Source: Nocardia australiensis
GTDB taxonomy: Bacteria > Actinomycetota > Actinomycetes > Mycobacteriales > Mycobacteriaceae
DNA length: 64,000 nucleotides
NCBI RefSeq assembly: GCF_020733705.1
Contig: NZ_JAJFZM010000002.1
Location: 186,001 to 250,000 of the forward strand
Reading direction: 5' to 3'
Part shown: positions 25,693-33,971 of the stretch, piece after piece
How positions within the stretch are numbered: position 1 is the stretch's first letter
How the letters are laid out: every line of letters starts with the position of its first letter
Notes under the pieces: generated by a model
Told to the model about the DNA's origin: nothing
Database searches by the model: none
What the model saw: only the letters and a program-made list of their open reading frames with translations
Made by a program: the position numbers and the translations under genes

Positions 25693-26169
25693 ATGACGCC
25701 CAATCCGCTGTCCGCGTTCGCCCGTAGGCTCGCCGCGCAGCGCTGGGTCATGCGCACCGCGCCGGTGGTGCTGCTGCTGGAACGACTGGTGCGGCGTGTG
25801 AGCCGGGGCAGGTGGGGCATCCTGGACTTGGCGGGGTTGCCGTCGATCGAGATCACCGTCGCGGGCCGCAAAACTGGGCTGCCGCGCACCACCTCGCTGC
25901 TCTATGTCCCGGACGGCGAGAACTTCCTGGTTCTCGGTTCTAATTGGGGTGGCGAGACCCATCCCGTGTGGTCGGCGAATCTGCGCGCCGCGAGTACCGC
26001 GACCGTGCGTACCAGGAATGAATACGTCGAGGTCACTGTCACCGAGGTCACCGGCGTGGACCGCAAACGTGCCTGGGACCTCGCCGTGGAATTCTGGCCC
26101 GGGTACCAGATGGAATACGAGCTCTCCGGGCGCCGTCGATTCCGAATCTTCGAGCTTCGGCGTCGCTGA
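25693..26169 (+). CDS. Ddn-like F420-dependent nitroreductase-family protein
   Basis: 158 residues with the deazaflavin-dependent nitroreductase split-barrel: LLEVAGRKTGLPRT-type signature (here IEITVAGRKTGLPRTTSLLY, about 57-76), FLVLGSNWGGETHPVWSANL (about 84-103) and a C-terminal WPGYQMEYELSGRRRFRIFE. The RKTG and LGSNxG motifs bind F420H2. Members reduce quinones, unsaturated lipids or xenobiotics in mycolic-acid bacteria. ATG 25693 is used; a GTG at 25669 is in frame. It is divergent from the SigJ operon across the putative ECF41 promoter region. Confidence 0.9.
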   Translation: MTPNPLSAFARRLAAQRWVMRTAPVVLLLERLVRRVSRGRWGILDLAGLPSIEITVAGRKTGLPRTTSLLYVPDGENFLVLGSNWGGETHPVWSANLRAASTATVRTRNEYVEVTVTEVTGVDRKRAWDLAVEFWPGYQMEYELSGRRRFRIFELRRR

Positions 26170-26227
26170 ACGCTGCACATTCCGGGATGCGGTTGCCGGG
26201 ATGTGCAGCGCCGCGCGACCATTTCGC

Positions 26228-27034
26228 TCAGGGTTTGGTGGCGAGTCCGGAGGCGATGAGTTGCTCCCAGACGGTGGACTCGCGGTCGGCGTTCCCGACG
26301 ATGGCCAGGTCCGGGCGCCAGCGGGCGGCAGGAACAATGCCGGGGGCGAGGAGTTCGAGTTCGCCGAACAGAGCGCGGATTTCGTCATCGGTGCGCCAGC
26401 GTCCGCGCCCGAAGGTGGATTGGAGTTTCGCTTCGGCGGCGCTGGTTTCCTCGTTGTGGCCGGAACGGAAGTGGGAGATGAAAACGCGGCTGCCGGAAGG
26501 GATTTGGTCGCTCCAATACTGGACGACCTGCCCGGGATCTTCGTCATCGTTGAGGTGGTGCAGGATCGCGCTGAAGATGACGGCGACCGGTTGATCGAAA
26601 TCGATCAGCTTGGCCACTTCGGGATGATTGCGGATCGACTGCGGGTCACGGACATCGGCGGTGATGACGGTCGTGTTGTCGTTGGTGGCCAGCAGCGCGC
26701 GGCCGTGTGCGAGCACGATGGGGTCGTTGTCGACATAGACGACCCGTGCGTCGGCCGCGTACGTTTCGGCGACCTGGTGCACATTATCGGCGGTCGGCAG
26801 ACCGCTGCCCAGGTCGATGAACTGCCGAAGACCGTCATCGGCCATGGCGCGCACCGCGCGCATGAGTGCCTGCCGATTGGTGACGGCGATCGCCACCGAA
26901 CCCGGCAGATCGACCTTGAAGTGGTCCCCGATCTCCCGGTCGACGAGGTAGTTGTCCTTGCCGCCGAGCAGGTAGTCATAGACGCGAGCGATACTGGGCT
27001 TGGACTGGTCGATCACATTCGCGCCGTCGGTCAT
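26228..27034 (-). CDS. SAM-dependent methyltransferase, DUF574/Methyltransf_19 family
   Basis: 268 residues. The family marker PSIARVYDYLLGGKDNYLVD (about 13-32) is followed by FIDLGSGLPTADNVHQVAET (motif I), VVYVDNDPIVLAHGRALL and AVIFSAILHHLNDDEDPG. This is a large actinobacterial family of unknown substrate. GAGGAG lies 8 nt before ATG 27034. A stand-alone gene. Confidence 0.93.
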   Translation of the reverse strand: MTDGANVIDQSKPSIARVYDYLLGGKDNYLVDREIGDHFKVDLPGSVAIAVTNRQALMRAVRAMADDGLRQFIDLGSGLPTADNVHQVAETYAADARVVYVDNDPIVLAHGRALLATNDNTTVITADVRDPQSIRNHPEVAKLIDFDQPVAVIFSAILHHLNDDEDPGQVVQYWSDQIPSGSRVFISHFRSGHNEETSAAEAKLQSTFGRGRWRTDDEIRALFGELELLAPGIVPAARWRPDLAIVGNADRESTVWEQLIASGLATKP

Positions 27035-27129
27035 TCCTGTACTCCTCGTCCCGGTAACGTTTCTGTCCTCATAGTAGGAGATAACGCTGCGACGCAACAA
27101 CATTCGGTCGTTAACCGAGTCCGGCGCGC

Positions 27130-27933
27130 TCAGCCGATCCACTCGGCGAACGCGCGATCGACGCCACCGGTGGCGAGTTGGGCTACCAGCCAGGCATTCA
27201 CCAATGCCGCCAGCGCCGGGGCATTCTTTCGTAGCAGCAGTACCTTCTGGAACGAATCGAACGGGGACTGCGGGTGCATGACCTGCAGACCGGGATGTTC
27301 GCGGACCCGATAGCGCCCTTCGACCGCGTCGGTGACGAAAACATCGGCCCGTCCCTGCTCGAGTTCATCGAAGAGGGTGAGGTTGTCGGGCCATAGGGTC
27401 AGCTGCGCGTCGGGAAAGTTTGCCCGCGCGAAAGTTTCGTTCGTGCCACCACGATTCGCGATGACCCGGACATCGGGTTGGTTGATCTGTTCGATCGTCG
27501 AGTAGTCGGCGCCGTTCGCGCGGCGGGTGATCGGGGTTTTCCCATCGGTGCCATAGGAGATCGAGAAGTCTGCGAATGTGCGACGCGCGGGCAGATCGGA
27601 GATGCCCCCGACCGCGACGTCGCATTGTTTCGACGCGAAATCCGTTGCCAGGGTTGCCCAGGTCACCGGAACGAACGCGACCGGGCGGCGCATCAGATCG
27701 GCGAACCCGCGGATCAGCTCGATGTCGATGCCACGGTATTCGCCTGCCCCGTCGGTCACCGAATACGGCGGGTAGTCACCCGGCGTGCATACCCGAAGTT
27801 CGTTCGTGACCGCGGGTGCGTCCGGTTCCTGTGCGGCGGCCGGAACCGCCGTCGAAGCCAGCGCTGTCGATCCGATGACGAAGGCGGCGATCCGTCGCAG
27901 CCTCGCCGCCGCGAACACACGTTGTCCAAGCAT
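27130..27933 (-). CDS. Exported solute-binding-type protein, PheC-like (cyclohexadienyl dehydratase family)
   Basis: 267 residues. A Sec-type signal peptide is clear (RRIAAFVIGSTALASTAVPA, cleavage near AAAQ). The mature part follows PheC/family-3 binding proteins: RVCTPGDYPPYSVTDGAGEY, CDVAVGGISDLPARRTFADF, then DGKTPITRR, GGTNETFARANFPDAQLTLW and ADVFVTDAVEGRYRVREHPG. These last motifs are those of periplasmic prephenate/arogenate dehydratase PheC rather than of transport receptors. Whether it is an enzyme or a binding protein is not decided by sequence alone. No permease genes are adjacent. ATG 27933 chosen; ATG 27966 is possible. Confidence 0.78.
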   Translation of the reverse strand: MLGQRVFAAARLRRIAAFVIGSTALASTAVPAAAQEPDAPAVTNELRVCTPGDYPPYSVTDGAGEYRGIDIELIRGFADLMRRPVAFVPVTWATLATDFASKQCDVAVGGISDLPARRTFADFSISYGTDGKTPITRRANGADYSTIEQINQPDVRVIANRGGTNETFARANFPDAQLTLWPDNLTLFDELEQGRADVFVTDAVEGRYRVREHPGLQVMHPQSPFDSFQKVLLLRKNAPALAALVNAWLVAQLATGGVDRAFAEWIG

Positions 27934-28168
27934 CTTCGCGAGGCTACCGGACTCGCACTGCCGCATGCGGTTCGATGGATATGGGGGTTGTGCCGATACC
28001 CCGAGTTGCAACTCCTGCTCGCGCTCGGGCAAGGAAATCGACAGCCTCTCGGCGGAACAGGGCACGGCCGTCGGTTTCGCCCAGCGATAAGGGCTTTGTA
28101 GATTGGTCAGGGGTTCAGAAGATGGTGAATCGCAGGTAGCGTCAGCCGTCGTGATCGTCTCTTCGGAC

Positions 28169-29630
28169 ATGCCGACCAGTGCCGGACACAGCCGAGTGTG
28201 GGGGTTACCGATCCTCGTCCTCGGCGGTCTGCAACTGCTGACTGTCCTCGACGGGACTGTCGTTGCTCTGGCTCTGCCCCGGATCCGCGACGCACTCGAC
28301 CTGTCGGAAGCAAGCGGGAATTTGGATCATCACCGCATACGTCCTCGCGTTCGGCGGACTCATGCTCCTGGGCGGTCGGCTCGGTGACGCGTTCGGGCGC
28401 AAACGAGTGTTCATCGCGGGCGTGGCGCTCTTCACGCTCACGTCCCTTCTATGCGGTCTTGCCTGGGACCCAGCCAGTCTGGTGGCCGGGCGAGCGCTGC
28501 AAGGTATGGCGGCCGCTGTAGCGGCACCAACGTCGATGGCGTTGGTTGCCACGACCTACGCACCAGGTAAACCGCGCAACCAGGCCTTTGCGATCTATGC
28601 GGCGCTCAGTGGGGTCGGATCGGTCGCCGGTCTCATCGCCGGCGGCGTACTCACCGAAATGTCGTGGCGCCTGGTGTTTCTCGTCAACGTACCTATCGGC
28701 GCCCTCGTGACGATCGGAGCTGTCGTCTGCCTTCGCGAAACCGAAGGCCCTCGCGCGCAACTCGATCTCGTAGGTGCCATTCTGGCCACCGCGGGAATCA
28801 CCCTTCTGGTGTTCGCGATCAACGAGGGGCCAGGTGGTTGGATCCGCCCGATCGTGGTCATTCCGGCTGCTGTCGCGGCGATCACCCTGTATGCGTTCAT
28901 CTGGGTCGAGCGTCGAGCCGCCAATCCACTGTTGCCGTTCACGTTGTTCCACAATCCGAGCAGAGGCGCGGCGCTGACCGCGATCGTTCTCGCCGGGGCG
29001 GTGATCATGTGCCTCGCGGTGTTCATCTCGCTGTATCTGCAGGGCGTGCTGCGGTATTCACCGCTACATAGCGGTTTTGCCGTCATCCCGTTCGCGGTCG
29101 GGTTCGGCGCGGCCGCTGCGCTGTCGTCGCGGCTGGCGGTGAAGGTCCAACCGCGGTGGCTCGTGATCGCCGGTGGCGCGGTGATCCTCGTGAGCTGCCT
29201 CTACGCGGCCGCGGTCACCAACGGGCACCCTGACTACTTCCCTGACATCGCGGCGCCGGTCCTTGCTATCGGATTCGGTGTCGGTTTCGCCGTCGTCCCC
29301 CTTACGCTGTCAATCGTTGCCGGGGTGCAGGCAACCGAGATCGGCCCCCTATCCGCGCTGGCCCAGGTCGCTCAGAATCTGGGTGGCGCTGTGGGTTTGG
29401 TGGCCGTCGGTGCCGTCGTCTCGTCACGAATCATGGCCAGCGGTGGGGTCACCGGACCTGCACCCGACCTATCCGAGCGGCAAATTCAAGCGCTCTCCGA
29501 CGGCTACAGCGTCGCATTCGTCTGCTGCGCTGCGATCGCAGTAGCCGCAGGGCTCGTGGTCCTGCTCATGCGTTTCACCCCCGCCGAGGTTGCCGAAGGG
29601 CAGCACGCCGAGCAGTCCGCCCATGGGTGA
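28169..29630 (+). pseudogene. MFS drug transporter (DHA2) with a single-base frameshift
   Basis: The first part (28169-28320) reads LPILVLGGLQLLTVLDGTVV and ALPRIRDALDLSEAS. The second, in another frame from about 28316, continues GIWIITAYVLAFGGLMLLGG with motif A GRLGDAFGRKRVF and about 13 more spans to 29630. The junction AGCGGGAATTTGGATC needs one A removed to give an uninterrupted AS-G-IWII reading typical of EmrB/QacA proteins. Everything else is intact, so this is a recent mutation or a sequencing error. A downstream ATG at 28263 would give a protein lacking span 1. Confidence 0.85.
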
Positions 29631-29791
29631 ACTCGCAACCGATCGACACCACGGAATGAGTGATCGGACCCCTTCTTTCCGCCACAACTAGCGCACGCTC
29701 GTCGGTGCTTCAGGATTTTCGCGGCAGTGGGATTCGGCTGCGTAAATGGGTCAGAAGAGGGTGTCTGGGACTCGTAGCAGTCGGGGTTCCG

Positions 29792-29826
29792 GACTGGTGA
29801 GATCGCGTATTCAACTGTCGCGGGTT
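29792..29826 (+). repeat. 35-bp direct repeat, copy 1
   Basis: GACTGGTGAGATCGCGTATT continues into the 3' end of a decayed recombinase reading frame (minus-strand TRDS followed by a stop). It matches 35550-35584 at 34 of 35 bases. Flanking similarity continues weakly into the recombinase 3' coding end, so this is probably the end of a second copy of the recombinase module. Confidence 0.7.
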
Positions 29827-30029
29827 TGGATGGGCTGCATCCGTCGGGCATGGGCGTGGCCCCGAACGTTGAGGGTCTGGAGATCCCCCGGCCGGCGTCG
29901 GAATCTGCGCAGGCCAAGATAGGCGCCGCCCGAGGACGTCGTTCGATAGAGGCGCGCCAACTCCTCGTCCGCGAACACCCGCGCGCACACCGGCGGCGAG
30001 CACTGCGCTACTTTCTGCAATCCCCGTCG

Positions 30030-30258
30030 CCCGGGCGCTGGCGGCTACAGGCTCCTCGGGCCGGCCGGGCCGCATCGGCTCGGGCACCAGCATCCGCGCC
30101 AGCAGCAGCCACGCATCCACCGCCTTCGTCCCCATCGGGCGCAACAGCCCGGCCGCGATCGTGCGGGTGGTGACGTCGACCGAGGCGGTCAACTCGACCC
30201 GGCGCGCGATCCCATCGTCGAACAATAGCGCCGGTATTGCCGATAGTGCCCATATGGC
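30030..30258 (-). pseudogene. DDE transposase/integrase-core relic
   Basis: Leftward translation gives ALLFDDGIARRVELTASVDV then TTRTIAAGLLRPMGTKAVDA and ARMLVPEPMRPGRPE. This fits the rve/Mu-type DDE core of actinobacterial transposases, with the first Asp in the SVDV strand and the conserved GTKAVDA-LLLARxLVPEPMRPG segment. N- and C-terminal thirds are missing. The remainder of 29631-30322 has no gene apart from the direct repeat. Confidence 0.6.
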
Positions 30259-30322
30259 TGACCGCCTATAAGCGCCCTGTAGGGGGCCGGCATGAGGGAG
30301 TGATAGCAGGTATGCTTTAGGT

Positions 30323-30337
30323 GCCATCATTGATGGC
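30323..30337. promoter_or_regulatory. Palindromic operator of the FitAB operon
   Basis: GCCATCATTGATGGC is a perfect palindrome around a central T, 53 bp before the antitoxin start; a related half-site TGATGGC recurs at 30361-30367. RHH antitoxins with their PIN toxin bind such repeats for autoregulation. Confidence 0.6.
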
Positions 30338-30390
30338 CGATGGCGTCACGCTGCCAGCAATGATGGCGTACAGAAAGGCGATGATAGCGC

Positions 30391-30648
30391 ATGAAGAACG
30401 TGACCATCCGGAAACTGAGTGATGAAGTACATCGCGCCATTCACCAGCGCGCGGCCGCGCACGGCCGCAGCATCGAGGCCGAGATGCGCGCCATTCTCAC
30501 CGAGGCGGTACAACCGCCCGAGCGGATCAAGCTCGGCACGCTGCTGTCCGGGGTCATCAGTGAAGAGAACCGGCTCACCGACGACGAACGCGAAACCTAC
30601 TTCGGTCGCGACAAGACCCCGCACGAGCCGATGGTGTTCGGCCAGTGA
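30391..30648 (+). CDS. FitA/VapB-type ribbon-helix-helix antitoxin
   Basis: 85 residues. The N-terminal RHH is MKNVTIRKLSDEVHRAIHQR followed by AAAHGRSIEAEMRAILTEAV, the FitA/StbC-type Arc fold that binds operator DNA as a dimer. The C-terminal tail (LTDDERETYFGRDKTPHEP) would thread into the toxin active site. Its stop overlaps the toxin start, giving coupled translation in the proper antitoxin-first order. Confidence 0.9.
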   Translation: MKNVTIRKLSDEVHRAIHQRAAAHGRSIEAEMRAILTEAVQPPERIKLGTLLSGVISEENRLTDDERETYFGRDKTPHEPMVFGQ

Positions 30649-31079
30649 TCATCCTGGACACCAACGTCATCAGCGAATCCACCACCAAGGCCCCGGACGA
30701 GCGGGTCACGGCGTGGCTGGACGCCCAGGCCAGCGAAACCCTCTACCTGGCGGCCGTCACCGTCGGCGAACTCCGGTACGGCATCGCGACGATGCCCGCC
30801 GGCCGCCGCCGCGACGAGTTCGCCGATTGGCTCGAGAACTACACCGTGCCCGCGTTCGCCGGGCGCATCCTGGCCTACGACCTGGACGCCACCGTGGAAT
30901 ACGCCCGCCTGATGTCGCAGGCCCGCGCCGCCGGACTCGCTATCGCCGTCGCCGACGGGATGATTGCCGCTACGGCGGCCGCCGCAGGCTTCACCGTCGC
31001 CACCCGCGACCGGTCACCGTTTGAGGCTGCCGGAGTGCCCACTATCGACCCGTGGCAGACGGAAGGATTCCAGCCATGA
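30645..31079 (+). CDS. FitB/VapC-type PIN-domain toxin
   Basis: 144 residues with the complete PIN acidic quartet: IILDTNVISE (Asp at residue 5), VGELRYGI (Glu near 42), AVADGMIAATAA (Asp near 105) and ATRDRSPFE (Asp near 124). FitB-type toxins are Mg2+-dependent RNases, often cutting tRNA or rRNA. The start GTG 30645 overlaps the antitoxin stop; the stop overlaps the start of a 40-codon downstream gene (31076-31079). Confidence 0.92.
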   Translation: MIILDTNVISESTTKAPDERVTAWLDAQASETLYLAAVTVGELRYGIATMPAGRRRDEFADWLENYTVPAFAGRILAYDLDATVEYARLMSQARAAGLAIAVADGMIAATAAAAGFTVATRDRSPFEAAGVPTIDPWQTEGFQP

Positions 31080-31198
31080 GCCGCCGACCCCGCTACGGGT
31101 ACCGCCGAGAGCCCTTCATGGACATGCTCAATCTGTTCGGGATCTTCGGGCAGTTCGCCATCGTGATAGCCCTGGTCGCCTACTACGCATGGCGCTGA
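31076..31198 (+). CDS. 40-residue single-span membrane protein coupled to the toxin gene
   Basis: The ATG overlaps the toxin stop as ATGA. The product starts MSRRPRYGYRREPF, strongly basic, followed by one hydrophobic stretch FGIFGQFAIVIALVAYYAWR with the stop immediately after. Positive-inside rules give a cytoplasmic N-terminus and a span reaching the C-terminus. I know of no third component of this kind in FitAB/VapBC loci. It could be an anchor, a toxin-linked peptide, or fortuitous; the 4-bp overlap and sensible protein favour a real gene. Confidence 0.6.
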   Translation: MSRRPRYGYRREPFMDMLNLFGIFGQFAIVIALVAYYAWR

Positions 31199-31275
31199 TC
31201 ATTCTACCGGAATTAGCACGGCCACAATGATTTTCGCGGGTCGATGTCGCGCAGAACGTCCGAGGTCCGCTGCCT

Positions 31276-31590
31276 TCAGGAGACGGTTACACGATGTAGC
31301 CGAGGTAGCGCTCGCAGCAGGATCCATCGTTGTACCGGATTGCTGCCGGTCAGCCGGCGTACCTGTTTGGATGCGTCGTCGACTGCTCGGAATGCGTACG
31401 GCACCATCTCGTCTTGATAGACCGATAGCGCATGCTCAAGTGATTCACCTTGCGCGACAGCATGTTCCAGCTTTGCGGCCAGCGGGGCCGCATCGCGCAA
31501 TGCGGTATTGCCGCCGTGGGCACCCAGGGGTGGCATCGCGTGTACCGCGTCCCCCATCAGCTCACAGTCCCCGATGTCCCGAAGATGCGG
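31276..31590 (-). pseudogene. FAD-dependent monooxygenase, C-terminal relic
   Basis: The leftward frame has CELMGDAVHAMPPLGAHGGN, then TALRDAAPLAAKLEHAVAQG and a helical C-terminus ending RWILLRALPRLHR. This is the GD-motif half (GDAAHxMxPxxGxGxNxAxxDA) of PHBH-type monooxygenases. The N-terminal Rossmann part and substrate domain are absent, replaced at about 31600 by the upstream region of the 2OG oxygenase gene. Confidence 0.75.
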
Positions 31591-31660
31591 CATCGGGGGC
31601 TGGATCGTCGGTGGGTCCTGCGAGGATGCCCGCGAACGTTGTCGAACGTGGGAGAAGTGC

Positions 31661-33016
31661 ATGACGGACAAGACTTTACGGGTGATCGGCGAGCTCATGG
31701 GTTCGGTGCCGCCGGCGGGTTCATTTGCTGCGCGTCGGACGGGCGCGGCGGAGAACCTGGTGATCGAGGTAGATGGGGTGGGGCCGATCCGGTTGCCGGT
31801 GACGCCGGCTCAGGCGCGGCGACTGTGCGAGGTCGCGCGGCCGGCGCGGTATGGTCTGCGCGAGCAGACCCTACTGGACGCGAATGTGCGCGACACCTGG
31901 GAGGTTCCGCGGGACCGGGTAACGGTCGACGAGCGGCAGTGGCGCGAGACGTTGCTGCCCATGCTGGACATACTGCGGGCCGAGCTAGGTCTGGCGCCGG
32001 ACTGCGAGTTGTCGGCGGAGCTGCATTCGATGCTGGTGTATGAGTCGGGACAATTCTTTAAGCGCCATCAGGATTTCGAGAAGGCCGACGGCATGATCGG
32101 CACGTTGGTGGTGACTCTGCCTTCGGCGTTCACCGGCGGGGAGCTGGTGATCGAGCAGCGGGGGACCAGGGTCACCGACCAGGGTTCGCCGGAGGAGCTG
32201 TCCTTCGTCGCGTTCTATGGCGACTGCGAGCATGAGGTGCTGCCGGTCACCGACGGTTTCCGGATCACGCTGACCTACAACCTGGTGGCGAAGGGGCGTA
32301 CCGGCCCGGACGCCGCCGCTTTCGCCATGCATCCGTCGGTCGCGTTACTGGCCGAGCAGTTACGGGCGCATTTCACCACACCGGTGGAAGTGCCGACGTG
32401 GCGTTTGCACGGCGGGCCGGCGATATGCCCACCCCATCAACTCGTCTACCTGCTGGATCATCAGTATTCCCAACACGGATTCGGGTGGGATCAGCTCAAG
32501 GGCGGCGATGCTGCCCGTACTGGGATGATGCTCGCGGCGGCCGGCATCGCCGGATATGACATGTCGCTGGCGCTCGCGGAGGTCGAGGACTGCTACGCGG
32601 AGGATTACGCCTCGTGGATGGGGATCTATCGTCAGCGTTGGGAGCGCGTTGCGGACGGCTGGAAATGCGTCGAAAGCGCTGACATGGAGTTCGATGAAGA
32701 CGGGGAAATGGTGGGGCCTGTGCCCGATGACCCCGCGAGCCTTCCGGTGCGCTCGAGCCTTCCTTTGGTCCCGGGATCGGAAGATCTCGGCGAGCTGCGC
32801 TGGTCGACCATCACATTGACGTGGCTGATCGACCGGTCAGGGACAGCTGGTGAGCCCGCTGTGCGAGAGGTCCGGGATGAGGAGTTGTGTACGGGCACAT
32901 CGAAGTCGACGCCGGAGCCGTTCGCGTCGGAAATCGAGGGTTATATGGGCAATGAAGGAAACACCGCCAATTTTTGGTATAGGCGCGCGGCGATCATCAT
33001 CCGGCCCTGTCAGTAG
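31661..33016 (+). CDS. 2OG-Fe(II) oxygenase family protein, probably C-terminally truncated
   Basis: 451 residues. The double-stranded beta-helix part carries FKRHQDFEKADGMIGTLVVT with an HxD pair (His/Asp near residue 131), FTGGELVI and HEVLPVTDGFRITLTYNLV with the distal His and a basic 2OG ligand position (Arg). The later part ends YMGNEGNTANFWYRRAAIII and RPCQ. In homologues I recall, a similar WYRRAA(V/I)V segment lies mid-protein with a long C-terminal domain after it, so this copy seems to stop early. ATG 31661 follows GGGAGAAG. The function of the family is unknown. Confidence 0.75.
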   Translation: MTDKTLRVIGELMGSVPPAGSFAARRTGAAENLVIEVDGVGPIRLPVTPAQARRLCEVARPARYGLREQTLLDANVRDTWEVPRDRVTVDERQWRETLLPMLDILRAELGLAPDCELSAELHSMLVYESGQFFKRHQDFEKADGMIGTLVVTLPSAFTGGELVIEQRGTRVTDQGSPEELSFVAFYGDCEHEVLPVTDGFRITLTYNLVAKGRTGPDAAAFAMHPSVALLAEQLRAHFTTPVEVPTWRLHGGPAICPPHQLVYLLDHQYSQHGFGWDQLKGGDAARTGMMLAAAGIAGYDMSLALAEVEDCYAEDYASWMGIYRQRWERVADGWKCVESADMEFDEDGEMVGPVPDDPASLPVRSSLPLVPGSEDLGELRWSTITLTWLIDRSGTAGEPAVREVRDEELCTGTSKSTPEPFASEIEGYMGNEGNTANFWYRRAAIIIRPCQ

Positions 33017-33269
33017 AACGGCCCGGCAAGCAATCCCCGGCGTCAACCTCGACGCGGGACGACCTGTCAGCCACGGGCTGACAGGTCGGCGGGTTGCCTC
33101 TGCCGCTGTTCGATCGGGGCGAGTCAGGTCAGGGTCAACTTCGGCGTAGCGGGTGACGATGGGGTTCTCCAGGGCACATCCGGCGTCGATGTGCAGCAGA
33201 CCTTTCTCGGCCGCCAGGAACCCGCGCCCGCGCGGGCACTGTCATTGGCTGTTGCTCCGGTTTGGATTA

Positions 33270-33289
33270 CTATCTACTGAGGTAGGTAG
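33270..33289. promoter_or_regulatory. Inverted-repeat operator before the TetR gene
   Basis: CTATCTAC and GTAGGTAG form an inverted repeat (7 of 8) with a 4-bp spacer, 20 bp before the TetR ATG. The spacing suits TetR autoregulation. Confidence 0.55.
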
Positions 33290-33308
33290 AAATAATGGCG
33301 AGGTGGGT

Positions 33309-33935
33309 ATGACGGAACACTCGGGTACCGCCGCAGCGAAACTGGGGCGTCCACGGCGGGTGGAGGACGACGTGGTGTTCGCCGCGATGGCGACAGTGCT
33401 GATGCGGGTCGGTCTCGCACGGCTGAACGTCAACCTGGTCGCCGAGGAGGTCGGGGTCACGCCGGCGGCGTTGCGCCAGCGGTTCGGCTCCAAGCGCGAA
33501 CTGCTTGCCGCCTTCCACGCCTGGGGTACCCGGCAGATCCGGGAGATCTCCGCGGGGCAACCCGCCCCGGACGGGTCAGCCCTCGACGCACTGCGCGAAA
33601 TGATCCGCGAATCGGTGGCATTCGTGACGACGCCCGCGCAGATCGCCAACTCGATGTCGGTCTTCACCGAGGTCGGGGAGGACCCGGACCTGCGAAGGGT
33701 CCTCGACGAACGCTTCACGCTCGCGATCGACCGCTCCACCGCACTACTCGACCACGCCCTCTACCACGGCGAGATCGAGGGTGCCGACGCGGCCGTTCTG
33801 GCGCGCCAGCTCCACTACTGCCTGCTCGGCGCCTCGGTGGCGTGGTCGGTATCCGGGCGCCGACCGATCGGCGACGAACTCGTCGACGCGGCGGATCAGC
33901 TCCTGGCGCCGTACCGACCCGGGTATCGCACTTGA
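33309..33935 (+). CDS. TetR-family regulator
   Basis: 208 residues. The HTH is VFAAMATVLMRVGLARLNVN, LVAEEVGVTPAALRQRFGSK, then REILLAAFH-type linker (here RELLAAFHAWG) and a helical effector domain ending LVDAADQLLAPYRPG. ATG 33309 follows GAGGTGGG. A CTATCTAC/GTAGGTAG operator lies just upstream. The gene directly precedes the carboxymuconolactone-decarboxylase-like gene (36 bp), so the two form a regulator/target operon. Confidence 0.88.
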   Translation: MTEHSGTAAAKLGRPRRVEDDVVFAAMATVLMRVGLARLNVNLVAEEVGVTPAALRQRFGSKRELLAAFHAWGTRQIREISAGQPAPDGSALDALREMIRESVAFVTTPAQIANSMSVFTEVGEDPDLRRVLDERFTLAIDRSTALLDHALYHGEIEGADAAVLARQLHYCLLGASVAWSVSGRRPIGDELVDAADQLLAPYRPGYRT

Positions 33936-33971
33936 CCGCAACGCCCCGCAACCCCCTGAGAAAGGAAATCC

